The notes beneath the pieces were generated by a model, which ran no database searches, had not been told where the DNA came from, and saw only the letters and a list, made by a program, of their open reading frames with translations. Below, in pieces: positions 35,411 to 43,298 of a stretch of DNA of 64,000 bases. The translations under genes were made by a program, and so were the position numbers. The DNA is from Enterococcus canintestini (lineage in GTDB: Bacteria > Bacillota > Bacilli > Lactobacillales > Enterococcaceae). The stretch covers positions 1 through 64,000 of the forward strand of contig NZ_JXKG01000008.1 in the NCBI RefSeq assembly GCF_001885735.1, written 5' to 3'. Position 1 is the first letter of the stretch, and every line of letters begins with the position of its first letter.

Positions 35411-35548
35411 TTATTTTTTCTTAGCTTGAACTTTTATAATTTTTTTTATTACCAACGTCCCACAAACAATCAGTGTGACTGTTTGGATCAGCTTATCAGA
35501 TAGATCTAACTGATAATGAAAATTTTTATTTTCCACCTGTACTTTCAC
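35411..35548 (-). CDS. Unlisted 45-aa membrane miniprotein
   Basis: A short GTG-initiated frame with an excellent ribosome site (TAGGAGGAAAAAGA, then GTG) and a TAA stop at 35411. The product starts MKVQVENKNFHYQLDLS, has one hydrophobic segment (IQTVTLIVCGTLVI, about 21-34) and ends in a Lys-rich tail (KKIIKVQAKKK). This gives a single-pass membrane miniprotein with an N-out, positive-inside pattern. I know no homologue. It stands alone between the ldh-type gene and the LysM-3D gene. Detection rests on the ribosome site, so it is likely but unproven. Confidence 0.55.
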   Translation of the reverse strand: MKVQVENKNFHYQLDLSDKLIQTVTLIVCGTLVIKKIIKVQAKKK

Positions 35549-35633
35549 TCTTTTTCCTCCTAAACAAAATCCACCAAACACTCTTGAATTTCTAAATAGT
35601 CAACCATTACGATATTATTTACATTGTAAGGGA

Positions 35634-36593
35634 TTAATTTTCGTATTTTTGAATTTTTGCTGTGTATTCACGAATAACATTAGCAGAATGTTGGAATTTT
35701 TCTTCTTCTGTAGCGGTCATATGAATTTCTAAAATATCAAAAACCCCAGAACGATTCAATACAGCTGGTACACCGGCAAATATTCCTGTCTGGCCATACT
35801 CCCCTTCCAACAAAGTCGAAACCGGGATGATGGAGTTTTCATCATATAAAACGGCTTTAATAATCCCCACACAAGCAGATGCAATCCCATAATAAGTGGT
35901 TCCTTTACGATTATAAATTTCCCAACCTTCTTGGGTTGTTTTATAGACGATTTCATCCAAGTCCACGTCTCCAACAAGTTCTGCGTTGTCGGCGATAATA
36001 TCTGTAAAAGATTTACCCGCAATTGTGACCGTTGACCAAGGAACCATTAAAGAATCACCATGTTCACCTAAGGCATAAGCATAAACACTTCTAGGATCGA
36101 CATCCACTAAGTCTGCTAAAAAGTTTTGTAAACGGGCGGAATCAACTGAAGTTCCCGAACCAATGATTTGATTTTTTGGTAAACCAGAAAGTTTATAAAC
36201 CAGATGAGCTAGCATATCGACTGGATTTGAAACGACTACAAAAATACCATCAAAACCACTTTTCATTACCGGTTCAACGATTGATTTGGCAATCTTTGCA
36301 CTAATATCAAGCGTATCTAGACGTGTTTGACCAGCTTTTGGTGGTGCTCCGGCTGTGATAACAACGATATCTGCATCGCTACAATCAGTATAAGTTCCAG
36401 CTTTTACTCTAACATTTCGACCTAGAAAACGAATGGAGTTTCTTAAATCTCTGACTTCACCCGATGCTTTTTCCGCGTTAATGTCTACCATCAACACTTC
36501 ATCACAAACTCCTTGTGTAATTAAGCTAAAGGCTGTTGAAGAGCCTACTAAGCCACTACCAATAATGGCAACTTTTGATTTATTTATCCGCAT
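35634..36593 (-). CDS. Lactate/2-hydroxyacid dehydrogenase family (LDH-like)
   Basis: A 319-residue NAD-dependent enzyme of the LDH/MDH family. The NAD loop VAIIGSGLVGSS is near 8, the catalytic His in ALGEHGDS near 178, and the substrate Arg in SVDSARLQ near 154. The active-site loop, which in lactate dehydrogenases contains NQKPGETR, reads PPKAGQTR here, so the specificity-determining Gln is replaced by Pro. It may be a second lactate dehydrogenase or act on another 2-oxo acid. It is a single gene with its own promoter. Confidence 0.82.
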   Translation of the reverse strand: MRINKSKVAIIGSGLVGSSTAFSLITQGVCDEVLMVDINAEKASGEVRDLRNSIRFLGRNVRVKAGTYTDCSDADIVVITAGAPPKAGQTRLDTLDISAKIAKSIVEPVMKSGFDGIFVVVSNPVDMLAHLVYKLSGLPKNQIIGSGTSVDSARLQNFLADLVDVDPRSVYAYALGEHGDSLMVPWSTVTIAGKSFTDIIADNAELVGDVDLDEIVYKTTQEGWEIYNRKGTTYYGIASACVGIIKAVLYDENSIIPVSTLLEGEYGQTGIFAGVPAVLNRSGVFDILEIHMTATEEEKFQHSANVIREYTAKIQKYEN

Positions 36594-36627
36594 ATTTTCA
36601 CCTCATAATTATTTTAAATACATCATC

Positions 36628-36656
36628 ATGTTATCAAAACATTGGCTAACTGACAA
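36628..36656 (-). promoter_or_regulatory. Promoter of the LDH-like gene
   Basis: The minus strand reads TTGTCA, 17 bases, TAACAT, about 35 bases before the start codon. Confidence 0.65.
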
Positions 36657-36699
36657 AACATTGACGTTTATCATTTTCAAAAAAATTTCAGAAATTTTC

Positions 36700-36728
36700 T
36701 TGACTCTCCACATTCTTTTGGCTAAACT
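36700..36728 (+). promoter_or_regulatory. Promoter of the fluoride-responsive operon
   Basis: TTGACT, 17 bases, TAAACT on the plus strand, about 15 bases before the riboswitch aptamer. Confidence 0.75.
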
Positions 36729-36743
36729 AACTACAGTTAAATA

Positions 36744-36806
36744 TTTTGGGAATGATGCTCTCCCTTGGCTTTGTCCAAAACCGCTTTCAAGCTAATGACT
36801 TCTACA
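36744..36806 (+). promoter_or_regulatory. Fluoride riboswitch (crcB motif)
   Basis: The aptamer consensus is followed closely: GGGAATGATGCTCTCCC (5' hairpin with the GATG and CTCCC elements), AAACCGC, then GCTAATGACTTCTAC. The 3' end of the aptamer is also the 5' arm of the terminator at 36790-36837, so fluoride binding would prevent termination. The downstream gene is a CLC-F type fluoride exporter, which is the expected target. Confidence 0.92.
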
Positions 36807-36837
36807 AGTTTATTTGTAGAACCATTAGCTTTTTTTG
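36790..36837 (+). terminator. Expression-platform terminator of the fluoride riboswitch
   Basis: AGCTAATGACTTCTACAA pairs with TTTGTAGAACCATTAGCT around GTTTA and is followed by seven T. The left arm overlaps the aptamer, giving mutually exclusive folds (an ON switch). Confidence 0.9.
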
Positions 36838-36913
36838 TTTTCATTTTATTTTTTTAATCGTTCACAGTTAGCGCGTTAAAATATTTAACAAAATTATCTC
36901 TAGGAGGATTTAA

Positions 36914-38200
36914 ATGGATAAACAGGCAATAGTCAAGATCATAAAAGAAAGTGGTACTTTTTATAGCGCAGTTATAATAGTTGCAATCGTCACAGGTATT
37001 GTTTCTCATTTTTTACTGGCTGGTCTAGCTTGGGTAGGAAATTTTCGTGAGCAGCATGCCTACTTACTATATTTTTTACCACTTCTTGCAATTTTGACTG
37101 CTTACACCTATCAAAATTATGGCAAAAATGCTGGTAAAGGAAACAACCTCATTATTGAAAGCATCCAAACAGAAGCAAAGGTTCCCTTGCGGATGGGCTT
37201 TTTGACTTTTATTTTCACTCTTTTATCTCATTTTTTTGGTGCTTCGGTTGGTCGTGAAGGCAGCGCCGTTCAAATTGGCGGTGTAATTTCTAATAAATTA
37301 GGTGAGTCTTTAAAACTCACTAATAAAAGTCGCAAATTACTAATTCACGCTGGTGTTAGTGCTGGTTTTAGCTCAATTTTTGGCACACCATTAGCAGGAG
37401 CCTTTTTCGGTATGGAGATGGCCTATATTGGAAAAATTGAACGGAATGCACTTCTATCTTGTTTTACTGCCGCTTATATCGGAAATTTCACTGCTCTTGC
37501 ATTGGGGACAACCCATAGCCATCATTTCATTTCAAAGGTAAATAATTTAACCCCACAATTTATTTTAGTTTTTTTATTAGCTGGTATTGTATTTGGTCTG
37601 GCAGGACGCTTTTTTGCCTTTTTAACCCATCGCCTAAAAAAAATCTATCAGCAAGTTTTTGCTAATTATTTACTAAGAGCCTTTATCACGGCGCTCATTG
37701 TAGTTTTACTCATGTTAATTTTCCAAGGACAAAAATATGAAGGTTTAAGTTTATGGATGATGGATGATGCTTTTGCAGGACTAGCAACAGTGAAACAAGC
37801 TTTATTCAAATTGTTCTTTACTAGCTTAAGTTTAGGAGCAGGTTTTCAAGGCGGAGAAGTTACCCCCTTATTTGATATTGGATCTGCCTTGGGTTCTGGT
37901 ATTGCAAATGCGTTCCATTTATCGCCAAGTTTATTTGCAGCAGTAGGTAAGATTTGTGTCTTTGGTTGTGCTGCTAATGCTCCTTTAACAACTATTATGC
38001 TGGGGATTGATTTATTTGGGTCTGAGATGATTCCTTTTTATGTTGTTGGAACTTTTATTAGTTACTTTGTTTCAGGGCATCAAGGAATTTACACTGCACA
38101 ACTGATTATTCGGCCAAAATCTCGCTTTTTAAAACATCAACAAGGCTATCGTCTATCAGATCTTCCTTTAAAAGGAGTAACAAATGAAAATCAACACTGA
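36914..38200 (+). CDS. CLC-F fluoride/proton antiporter
   Basis: A 428-residue membrane protein of the CLC family. It has the fluoride-subtype signatures: GKGNNLI near 74-80, where chloride CLCs have GSGIP; SVGREGSAVQ near 111 with the gating Glu, where chloride CLCs have GREGP; and GGEVTPLFDIGSALG near 315. Control by a fluoride riboswitch agrees with expulsion of toxic fluoride. Enterococcal CLC-F is the structural model of the class. A 114-residue protein of unknown function follows with overlapping codons. Confidence 0.94.
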   Translation: MDKQAIVKIIKESGTFYSAVIIVAIVTGIVSHFLLAGLAWVGNFREQHAYLLYFLPLLAILTAYTYQNYGKNAGKGNNLIIESIQTEAKVPLRMGFLTFIFTLLSHFFGASVGREGSAVQIGGVISNKLGESLKLTNKSRKLLIHAGVSAGFSSIFGTPLAGAFFGMEMAYIGKIERNALLSCFTAAYIGNFTALALGTTHSHHFISKVNNLTPQFILVFLLAGIVFGLAGRFFAFLTHRLKKIYQQVFANYLLRAFITALIVVLLMLIFQGQKYEGLSLWMMDDAFAGLATVKQALFKLFFTSLSLGAGFQGGEVTPLFDIGSALGSGIANAFHLSPSLFAAVGKICVFGCAANAPLTTIMLGIDLFGSEMIPFYVVGTFISYFVSGHQGIYTAQLIIRPKSRFLKHQQGYRLSDLPLKGVTNENQH

Positions 38201-38528
38201 AAAAATCACACTGACTAAACTATTTGGTCGAAAACGAATTCATACAATTAACTTTAATGAGACAGGCGAAAGATACTTTCACATTAAAGTTCACAATGGA
38301 GCAATTCTAGTCATTCATAACAGCTATAGCATGGATAGTAGCAACTGGGTGGCTACGCCAAAGAAGGTGACAAGTTATAAATCGCAGCATCTTATAAAAG
38401 CCGGCGAAGAAAAAATTATTAGCTATACGATTGGAAAAATCCATAATCGCCATGATAAAGTTTTTATTATAAATCATCATTTATTTAAACCAGCACTTTT
38501 TTCTATTTGTGAAATTAAAAAAAGATAA
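38184..38528 (+). CDS. Uncharacterised protein in the fluoride operon (114 aa)
   Basis: I do not recognise a family. The ATG overlaps the last 17 bases of the CLC-F gene in another frame and follows AAAAGGAG, so it is translationally coupled to it. The protein is probably soluble and beta-rich, with no membrane segment or signal peptide. It is basic and has His clusters near the C-terminus (HNRHDK, NHHLFK). Because it lies behind the fluoride riboswitch it may take part in fluoride response, for example as a partner of the antiporter or a repair factor, but nothing in its sequence proves that. Confidence 0.7.
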   Translation: MKINTEKITLTKLFGRKRIHTINFNETGERYFHIKVHNGAILVIHNSYSMDSSNWVATPKKVTSYKSQHLIKAGEEKIISYTIGKIHNRHDKVFIINHHLFKPALFSICEIKKR

Positions 38529-38559
38529 AATTTAATCTCATTTTATACATGACTATAAA

Positions 38560-38603
38560 AAGAACCTTGAAAGCCAATTAAAAATTCAGCTTTCAAGGTT
38601 CTT
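38560..38603 (-). terminator. Terminator of the pyruvate oxidoreductase gene
   Basis: Arms AAGAACCTTGAAAGC and GCTTTCAAGGTTCTT with a 14-base loop. The T-run (TTTTTATAG) follows on the minus strand. It may also help to stop the fluoride operon from the other side. Confidence 0.85.
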
Positions 38604-38626
38604 AATATTAATAGTGAAAAAATTTT

Positions 38627-41600
38627 TTATTTATTTAAATCGGCTAACTGGCTGTAAACACCTGTTCTTTCTTCCATATCTTGAACCGTTTGTTCCAGCA
38701 TTTCGTCCACTTCTTCAGTAGAAGTTTTAATATTACGTAAAGCAGAAAAACGCACTTGATTTTCTAAAAACTCATTCATCTTTGTAAAATCAACTTTTTT
38801 AAAGTCAATTCGCATTGGATCTTTCCCTTCTTCACGTAAACGTGGATCGTAGCGATACAGTTGCCAATAACCACTCTCAACGGCATCCTTACTTTCTTTA
38901 ATCGACTGACTCATACCACCTTTTAGACCGTGATTAATACATGGAGTGTAACCAATTATAAGGGAAGGACCAGGATAGCTTTCCGCTTCCAAAATTGCCT
39001 TCAATGCTTGTTTAGGATTAGCTTCAATTGAAATTTGAGCGACGTAAATATCTTGGTAAGCAATCGCCATCATACCTAAATCTTTTTTCTTGGTCTTCTT
39101 ACCACCAGCAGCAAATTTAGCAATCGCAGATGTTGGCGTTGCTTTTGACATTTGCCCACCGGTGTTGGCGTATAGTTCGTTATCCATGACAAAAATATTT
39201 ACATCTGCGCCAGTTGCTAACACATGGTCGATACCGGAATAGCCAATATCATAGGCCCAACCATCGCCACCGACAATCCACTGACTTGGTTTAACAAACA
39301 TATCTTGATATTCCAATAAAGGCGCAACAGCTAGCTTATTTGTTTCTAATTTCAAAGCGGCAATAACTTTTGCTGCTCGTTGTTGTGTGCCTTTTCCATC
39401 ATGTACGTGCTCTAGCCAATCTACTAATAATGCTGCCGTATCAGCAGAAACAGCATTTTTTTGCAAGACATCTTCTACTGCACTGGCTAAACGTTTCCGT
39501 TTAGTTTCATTGGCGATATACATCCCTAAACCAAATTCAGCGTTATCTTCAAATAAAGAATTTGACCAAGCAGGTCCACAACCATTGGCGTTAGTAGTAT
39601 AAGGGGTTGCAGGAGATGAGCCACCCCAAATAGAAGAGCATCCTGTCGTATTGGCAATCATCATGCGATCGCCATACAGTTGCGTTAATAGTTTAATGTA
39701 TGGCGTTTCACCACAACCGGCACAAGCTCCGGAAAATTCTAGCAACGGTTGCTCAAATTGCGAACCCTTAACAGATTCTTTTTTCACAGGGTTGGCTTTT
39801 TGACGCAATGTCATCGCAAAAGCCCAGTTCATCGCTTCATCTTTCATCTCTTCGTAAGGTCGCATAACTAAAGCTTTGCCTTTAGCCGGACAAGCTTCCA
39901 CGCAAAGTCCACAACCGGTACAATCTTCTACTGATACTTGAATACGGTACTCTAAACCATCAGCACCCCGCATTTTACGTGTGATAAAGCCTTCTGGCGC
40001 TTCTTTTTCTTCTTCTTCATCAGCAAGGAAAGGACGAATCGCAGCATGAGGACAAATAAAGGCACATTCATTACATTGAGTACAAGCATCTGGTAACCAC
40101 TGCGGTACTTCTAATGCAATACCGCGTTTTTCATAAGCAGCCGATCCCATTGCCATTGTGCCACCTAACATATCATTATCCATTAAATCTTTAACAGAAA
40201 GACTGTTACCTTCTTGACGATTAATCGGTTCTAAAATATTACGAATATAAGCAGGTTTATGGGCATCATCTTCTGATTTTCTCACCCGAACTTCAACATC
40301 TGCCCATTCTGTTGGTACGTCAACTTTTATTAAAGATTCAAATGTTTCATCAATGGCCTGCCAGTTATTTTCGACTAATTTCATGGATTTTTTGCCATAA
40401 GCATTTTGAACTTCTTGTTTTAATAATGGTAAAAATGTATCTCTGTCCATGATATCTGTCACTTCAAAAAAAGCAGCCGAACAAACGGTATTAATTCGCC
40501 GTCCGAGCCCGTTTTTAATTGAAATATCCATCGCATTGATAATATAAAAATTAATATTGTGCACGGCTAAATATTTTTTCAAATGACTTGGTAAATTTTT
40601 CTTTACTTTTTCTTCGTCCCAGACAGTATTAAGTAAGAAAGTACCGCCATCTTTTAACCCTTTTAATAAATCGTACTGATGAATATAGGCGCTATTGTGA
40701 CAGGCAATATAATCAGCAGACTCAACATTATAAGTTGAACGAATTTCGTGATCGCCAAATCGTAAATGAGAAATGGTCAACCCACCAGATTTTTTTGAAT
40801 CATAGGCAAAATAAGCTTGCGCATATTGATCGGTATTGTTACCGATAATTTTAATTGCTTGTTTGTTTGCTCCTACTGTCCCATCTGAACCAAAACCCCA
40901 GAATTTCGCTTGAAAAGTGCTAGGAGATGTTAAATCTAAAATTTCTGATTGTGGTAAAGATAGGTGGGTAACATCATCTTTAATCCCGATCGTAAATCGA
41001 TATTTCAATTGATCAGGAGGTAACAATAAATGATCAAAAACCGTCACAATTTGATCTGGCGTAACATCTTTTGAGGCAATTCCATAGCGACCGCCGATTA
41101 CAATTGGGCGATTGATATGACGATATAAGACACTTTGGACATCTAATAATAATGGTTCTCCATCTGAACCAGGTTCTTTGGTACGATCTAATACAGCAAT
41201 TCGCTCGACTGTTGCCGGTAAGTTTTGCAATAAGTTTTCAGCTGGGAAAGGACGGTACAAATGAACATTTAAATGTCCGACTTTGCGCCCTTGTTTATTA
41301 AGGTAATCCACAGTTTGTTGAATTGTTGGAGAAACAGATCCCATCGAAATAATAACTTCAGTAGCCGTAGGATCGCCATAATAATTGGTTAAATCGTAAT
41401 TTGTTCCACGTAAGTCATTAATTTTCCCCATATATTTTTGTACTATCGGCAAAATATTATCATAGTATTGATTAACCGTTTCTCTTTGTTGAAAATGAAT
41501 ATCAGGATTTTGTGCTGTCCCTGAAACAGTGGGATGGTTTGGATTCATGCCACGCTGACGGAATTTTTGCAATTCTTCCCAATTTACCATTTCCTTTAAA

Positions 41601-42169
41601 TCTTCATAAGCCAACACTTCAATTTTTTGCAATTCGTGACTAGTCCGAAACCCGTCAAAGAAGTTCATAAATGGTAGACTACCTTCAATCGCTGCCAAAT
41701 GCGCTACAGCTGATAAGTCCATTACTTCTTGCACACTAGATTCAGCCAGCATACAAAAACCTGTTTGTCTTGCCGCCATTACATCGCTATGATCACCAAA
41801 AATGGATAAAGCATTTGTCGATACAGCGCGTGCCGCAACGTGAAAAACAGTTGGCAAAAGTTCCCCTGCAATTTTAAACATATTGGGAATCATCAAAAGT
41901 AAACCTTGTGATGCAGTATATGTGGTAGTTAAAACACCTGTTTTTAAAGAACCGTGAACAGTACCCGCTGCCCCTGCTTCTGACTGTAACTCTACTAAAT
42001 TAACAGGTTCACCAAAAATATTACGTTGTTGGTTAACAGAAGACCATTCATCGACCATTTCCGCCATTGTTGAACTTGGCGTAATCGGATAGATGGCAGC
42101 AACTTCTGTAAAAGCATAAGAAATATAAGCTGCAGCGGTGTTCCCATCCATCGTTTTCATTTTTTTCAT
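38627..42169 (-). CDS. nifJ: Pyruvate:ferredoxin/flavodoxin oxidoreductase
   Basis: A single-chain enzyme of about 1180 residues that oxidises pyruvate with CoA to acetyl-CoA, CO2 and low-potential electrons. Domains: N-terminal TPP pyrimidine-binding (YPITPSSTMAEM), the middle region with GSDGEPLL, a two-cluster ferredoxin domain near 690-760 (CTQCNECAFICPHA and CTGCGLCVEACPAKG), and the C-terminal TPP domain with GCGETPYIKLL, GGDGWAYDIGY and a late Cys-containing loop (YTPCINHG). The flavodoxin gene upstream is the likely electron acceptor. The ATG at 42169 follows GAGGTG; the longer GTG is inside that site. Confidence 0.95.
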   Translation of the reverse strand: MKKMKTMDGNTAAAYISYAFTEVAAIYPITPSSTMAEMVDEWSSVNQQRNIFGEPVNLVELQSEAGAAGTVHGSLKTGVLTTTYTASQGLLLMIPNMFKIAGELLPTVFHVAARAVSTNALSIFGDHSDVMAARQTGFCMLAESSVQEVMDLSAVAHLAAIEGSLPFMNFFDGFRTSHELQKIEVLAYEDLKEMVNWEELQKFRQRGMNPNHPTVSGTAQNPDIHFQQRETVNQYYDNILPIVQKYMGKINDLRGTNYDLTNYYGDPTATEVIISMGSVSPTIQQTVDYLNKQGRKVGHLNVHLYRPFPAENLLQNLPATVERIAVLDRTKEPGSDGEPLLLDVQSVLYRHINRPIVIGGRYGIASKDVTPDQIVTVFDHLLLPPDQLKYRFTIGIKDDVTHLSLPQSEILDLTSPSTFQAKFWGFGSDGTVGANKQAIKIIGNNTDQYAQAYFAYDSKKSGGLTISHLRFGDHEIRSTYNVESADYIACHNSAYIHQYDLLKGLKDGGTFLLNTVWDEEKVKKNLPSHLKKYLAVHNINFYIINAMDISIKNGLGRRINTVCSAAFFEVTDIMDRDTFLPLLKQEVQNAYGKKSMKLVENNWQAIDETFESLIKVDVPTEWADVEVRVRKSEDDAHKPAYIRNILEPINRQEGNSLSVKDLMDNDMLGGTMAMGSAAYEKRGIALEVPQWLPDACTQCNECAFICPHAAIRPFLADEEEEKEAPEGFITRKMRGADGLEYRIQVSVEDCTGCGLCVEACPAKGKALVMRPYEEMKDEAMNWAFAMTLRQKANPVKKESVKGSQFEQPLLEFSGACAGCGETPYIKLLTQLYGDRMMIANTTGCSSIWGGSSPATPYTTNANGCGPAWSNSLFEDNAEFGLGMYIANETKRKRLASAVEDVLQKNAVSADTAALLVDWLEHVHDGKGTQQRAAKVIAALKLETNKLAVAPLLEYQDMFVKPSQWIVGGDGWAYDIGYSGIDHVLATGADVNIFVMDNELYANTGGQMSKATPTSAIAKFAAGGKKTKKKDLGMMAIAYQDIYVAQISIEANPKQALKAILEAESYPGPSLIIGYTPCINHGLKGGMSQSIKESKDAVESGYWQLYRYDPRLREEGKDPMRIDFKKVDFTKMNEFLENQVRFSALRNIKTSTEEVDEMLEQTVQDMEERTGVYSQLADLNK

Positions 42170-42234
42170 TCCGTTCACCTCACTTAAAATTATGACAAAA
42201 AGTCATAAATACTTTGCTATTATACATGGAGTTT

Positions 42235-42393
42235 TTAGTTTTGGATATAGTTGTCTATTTGCCTTAGAGTAATTTTACCAGCACCCATCGCCAAAATGAC
42301 TGTCGCTGTTTCTGTAACGATATCTCCACTAGCAAAGGTATTAGGAATATTTGTTTCACCTGTTGTGAAATCAGCAGCAATAAGTCCTGTTGA
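42235..42393 (-). pseudogene. C-terminal remnant of a GltD-like NAD(P)H oxidoreductase
   Basis: Reading the minus strand gives about 52 codons ending TTGETNIPNTFASGDIV and TATVILAMGAGK. This matches the C-terminal FAD-binding motif of glutamate synthase small-chain-like and ferredoxin:NADP reductase-type flavoproteins (usually TSIPGVFAGGDIV, ATVILAMGAGK). Two in-frame stops lie directly upstream (42394-42411), and there is no start or ribosome site. It is the end of a gene lost between flavodoxin and nifJ. The intact gene could have drained their electrons to NADP. Confidence 0.75.
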
Positions 42394-42530
42394 TTAAGTT
42401 GTAATTGTTTAAAAAGTATCTCAATAAAACGCAGTTAGCGCCTTGAACAATTCCTGCAATGGCGTAGCTACTTTTATAATAAACGCGCTGCCATTTCTCA
42501 TTCAATACGTCGCCGACCTTGATTCAATCA
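42394..42530 (-). pseudogene. Frame-shifted leader segment between flavodoxin and the GltD remnant
   Basis: Directly after flavodoxin a ribosome-like AAAGGAG is followed by a TTG frame that stops after nine codons. Another frame continues with NEKWQRVYYKSSYAIAGIVQ and then runs to a stop within the GltD remnant. No family is recognised, and it may be a further decayed part of the lost gene or of an insertion. The call is weak. Confidence 0.3.
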
Positions 42531-42541
42531 GACTCCTTTTT

Positions 42542-42985
42542 TTATGCTTGTGTTAAAGCTGTTACAAATGCTTTTAGCACCTCTTCATCTTCATCATCAG
42601 CATCATTTTCAATTTTGACTAATTGTGCCCCGCGTTTTGCACCGGTTTTTTCAAAAGCTTGATCAAAATCAACCGCTGCTTGACAGAAATAATCTGGATA
42701 TAATTCACTATCACCAGATCCAACTACGCCAAATACTTTTCCTTCTAATTCAAAATCAGGTAAATCATCATAGAAGTCTTCTAAATCAAAAGGAACTTCA
42801 CCATCACCATCAGTATAAGTTGCTACTACGCAAATATCTGCATCGTCAAAAGTTGAATCATCCGCATCGTCTGCTTCAATTCTTTCTACCTCGATTGCTA
42901 AATCTTTAAAAGCATCTTCTAAAATTTCTGAAATTCCCTCTGTATTTCCTGTTGCACTTGCATATACGATTTTTGCTACTGTCAT
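42542..42985 (-). CDS. Flavodoxin
   Basis: A 147-residue, very acidic FMN electron carrier. The phosphate loop SATGNTEGIS is at residues 10-19, the FMN-contacting loops are TYTDGDGEVP and GSGDSELYPDYFC, and the overall length is that of short-chain flavodoxins. It lies upstream of nifJ in the same direction and is the likely acceptor of electrons from pyruvate. It starts after AAGGAGG. Confidence 0.94.
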   Translation of the reverse strand: MTVAKIVYASATGNTEGISEILEDAFKDLAIEVERIEADDADDSTFDDADICVVATYTDGDGEVPFDLEDFYDDLPDFELEGKVFGVVGSGDSELYPDYFCQAAVDFDQAFEKTGAKRGAQLVKIENDADDEDEEVLKAFVTALTQA

Positions 42986-43268
42986 TATAATTCCTCCTTG
43001 GATATTTGAAATATTCTTAAAGTAAATTCTTTATAGTAATTAATACTTAATCACATTTTACTTCATTCTAGATAAGAACTAAACAAAATTCAGCATTTTT
43101 TTCAGCTCCCCAAAAACAAAATAACGTATTTTATTTTTATGTAATCTAGATACTTTTTATTATAACCTATTATCCAAATATTCGAATAATGATTTTATCA
43201 TCTCTTTCATAGCTTTGTCTCTTGCAATGAGAACAATTTAAGTCGATAAAATTGTGCTTACAAAAAAA
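42986..43268. other. Intergenic region with no recognised gene
   Basis: A/T-rich region between flavodoxin and the ribF terminator. No open frame with a ribosome site, RNA gene or riboswitch fold was recognised. The flavodoxin promoter must be here, but no clear -35/-10 pair stands out. Confidence 0.5.
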
Positions 43269-43291
43269 GAAGCCTACTTTTAGTAGGTTTC
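43269..43291 (-). terminator. Terminator of truB-ribF
   Basis: GAAACCTAC/GTAGGCTTC on the minus strand with a five-base loop and seven T. It lies just after ribF. Confidence 0.85.
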
Positions 43292-43298
43292 CTTTTAT

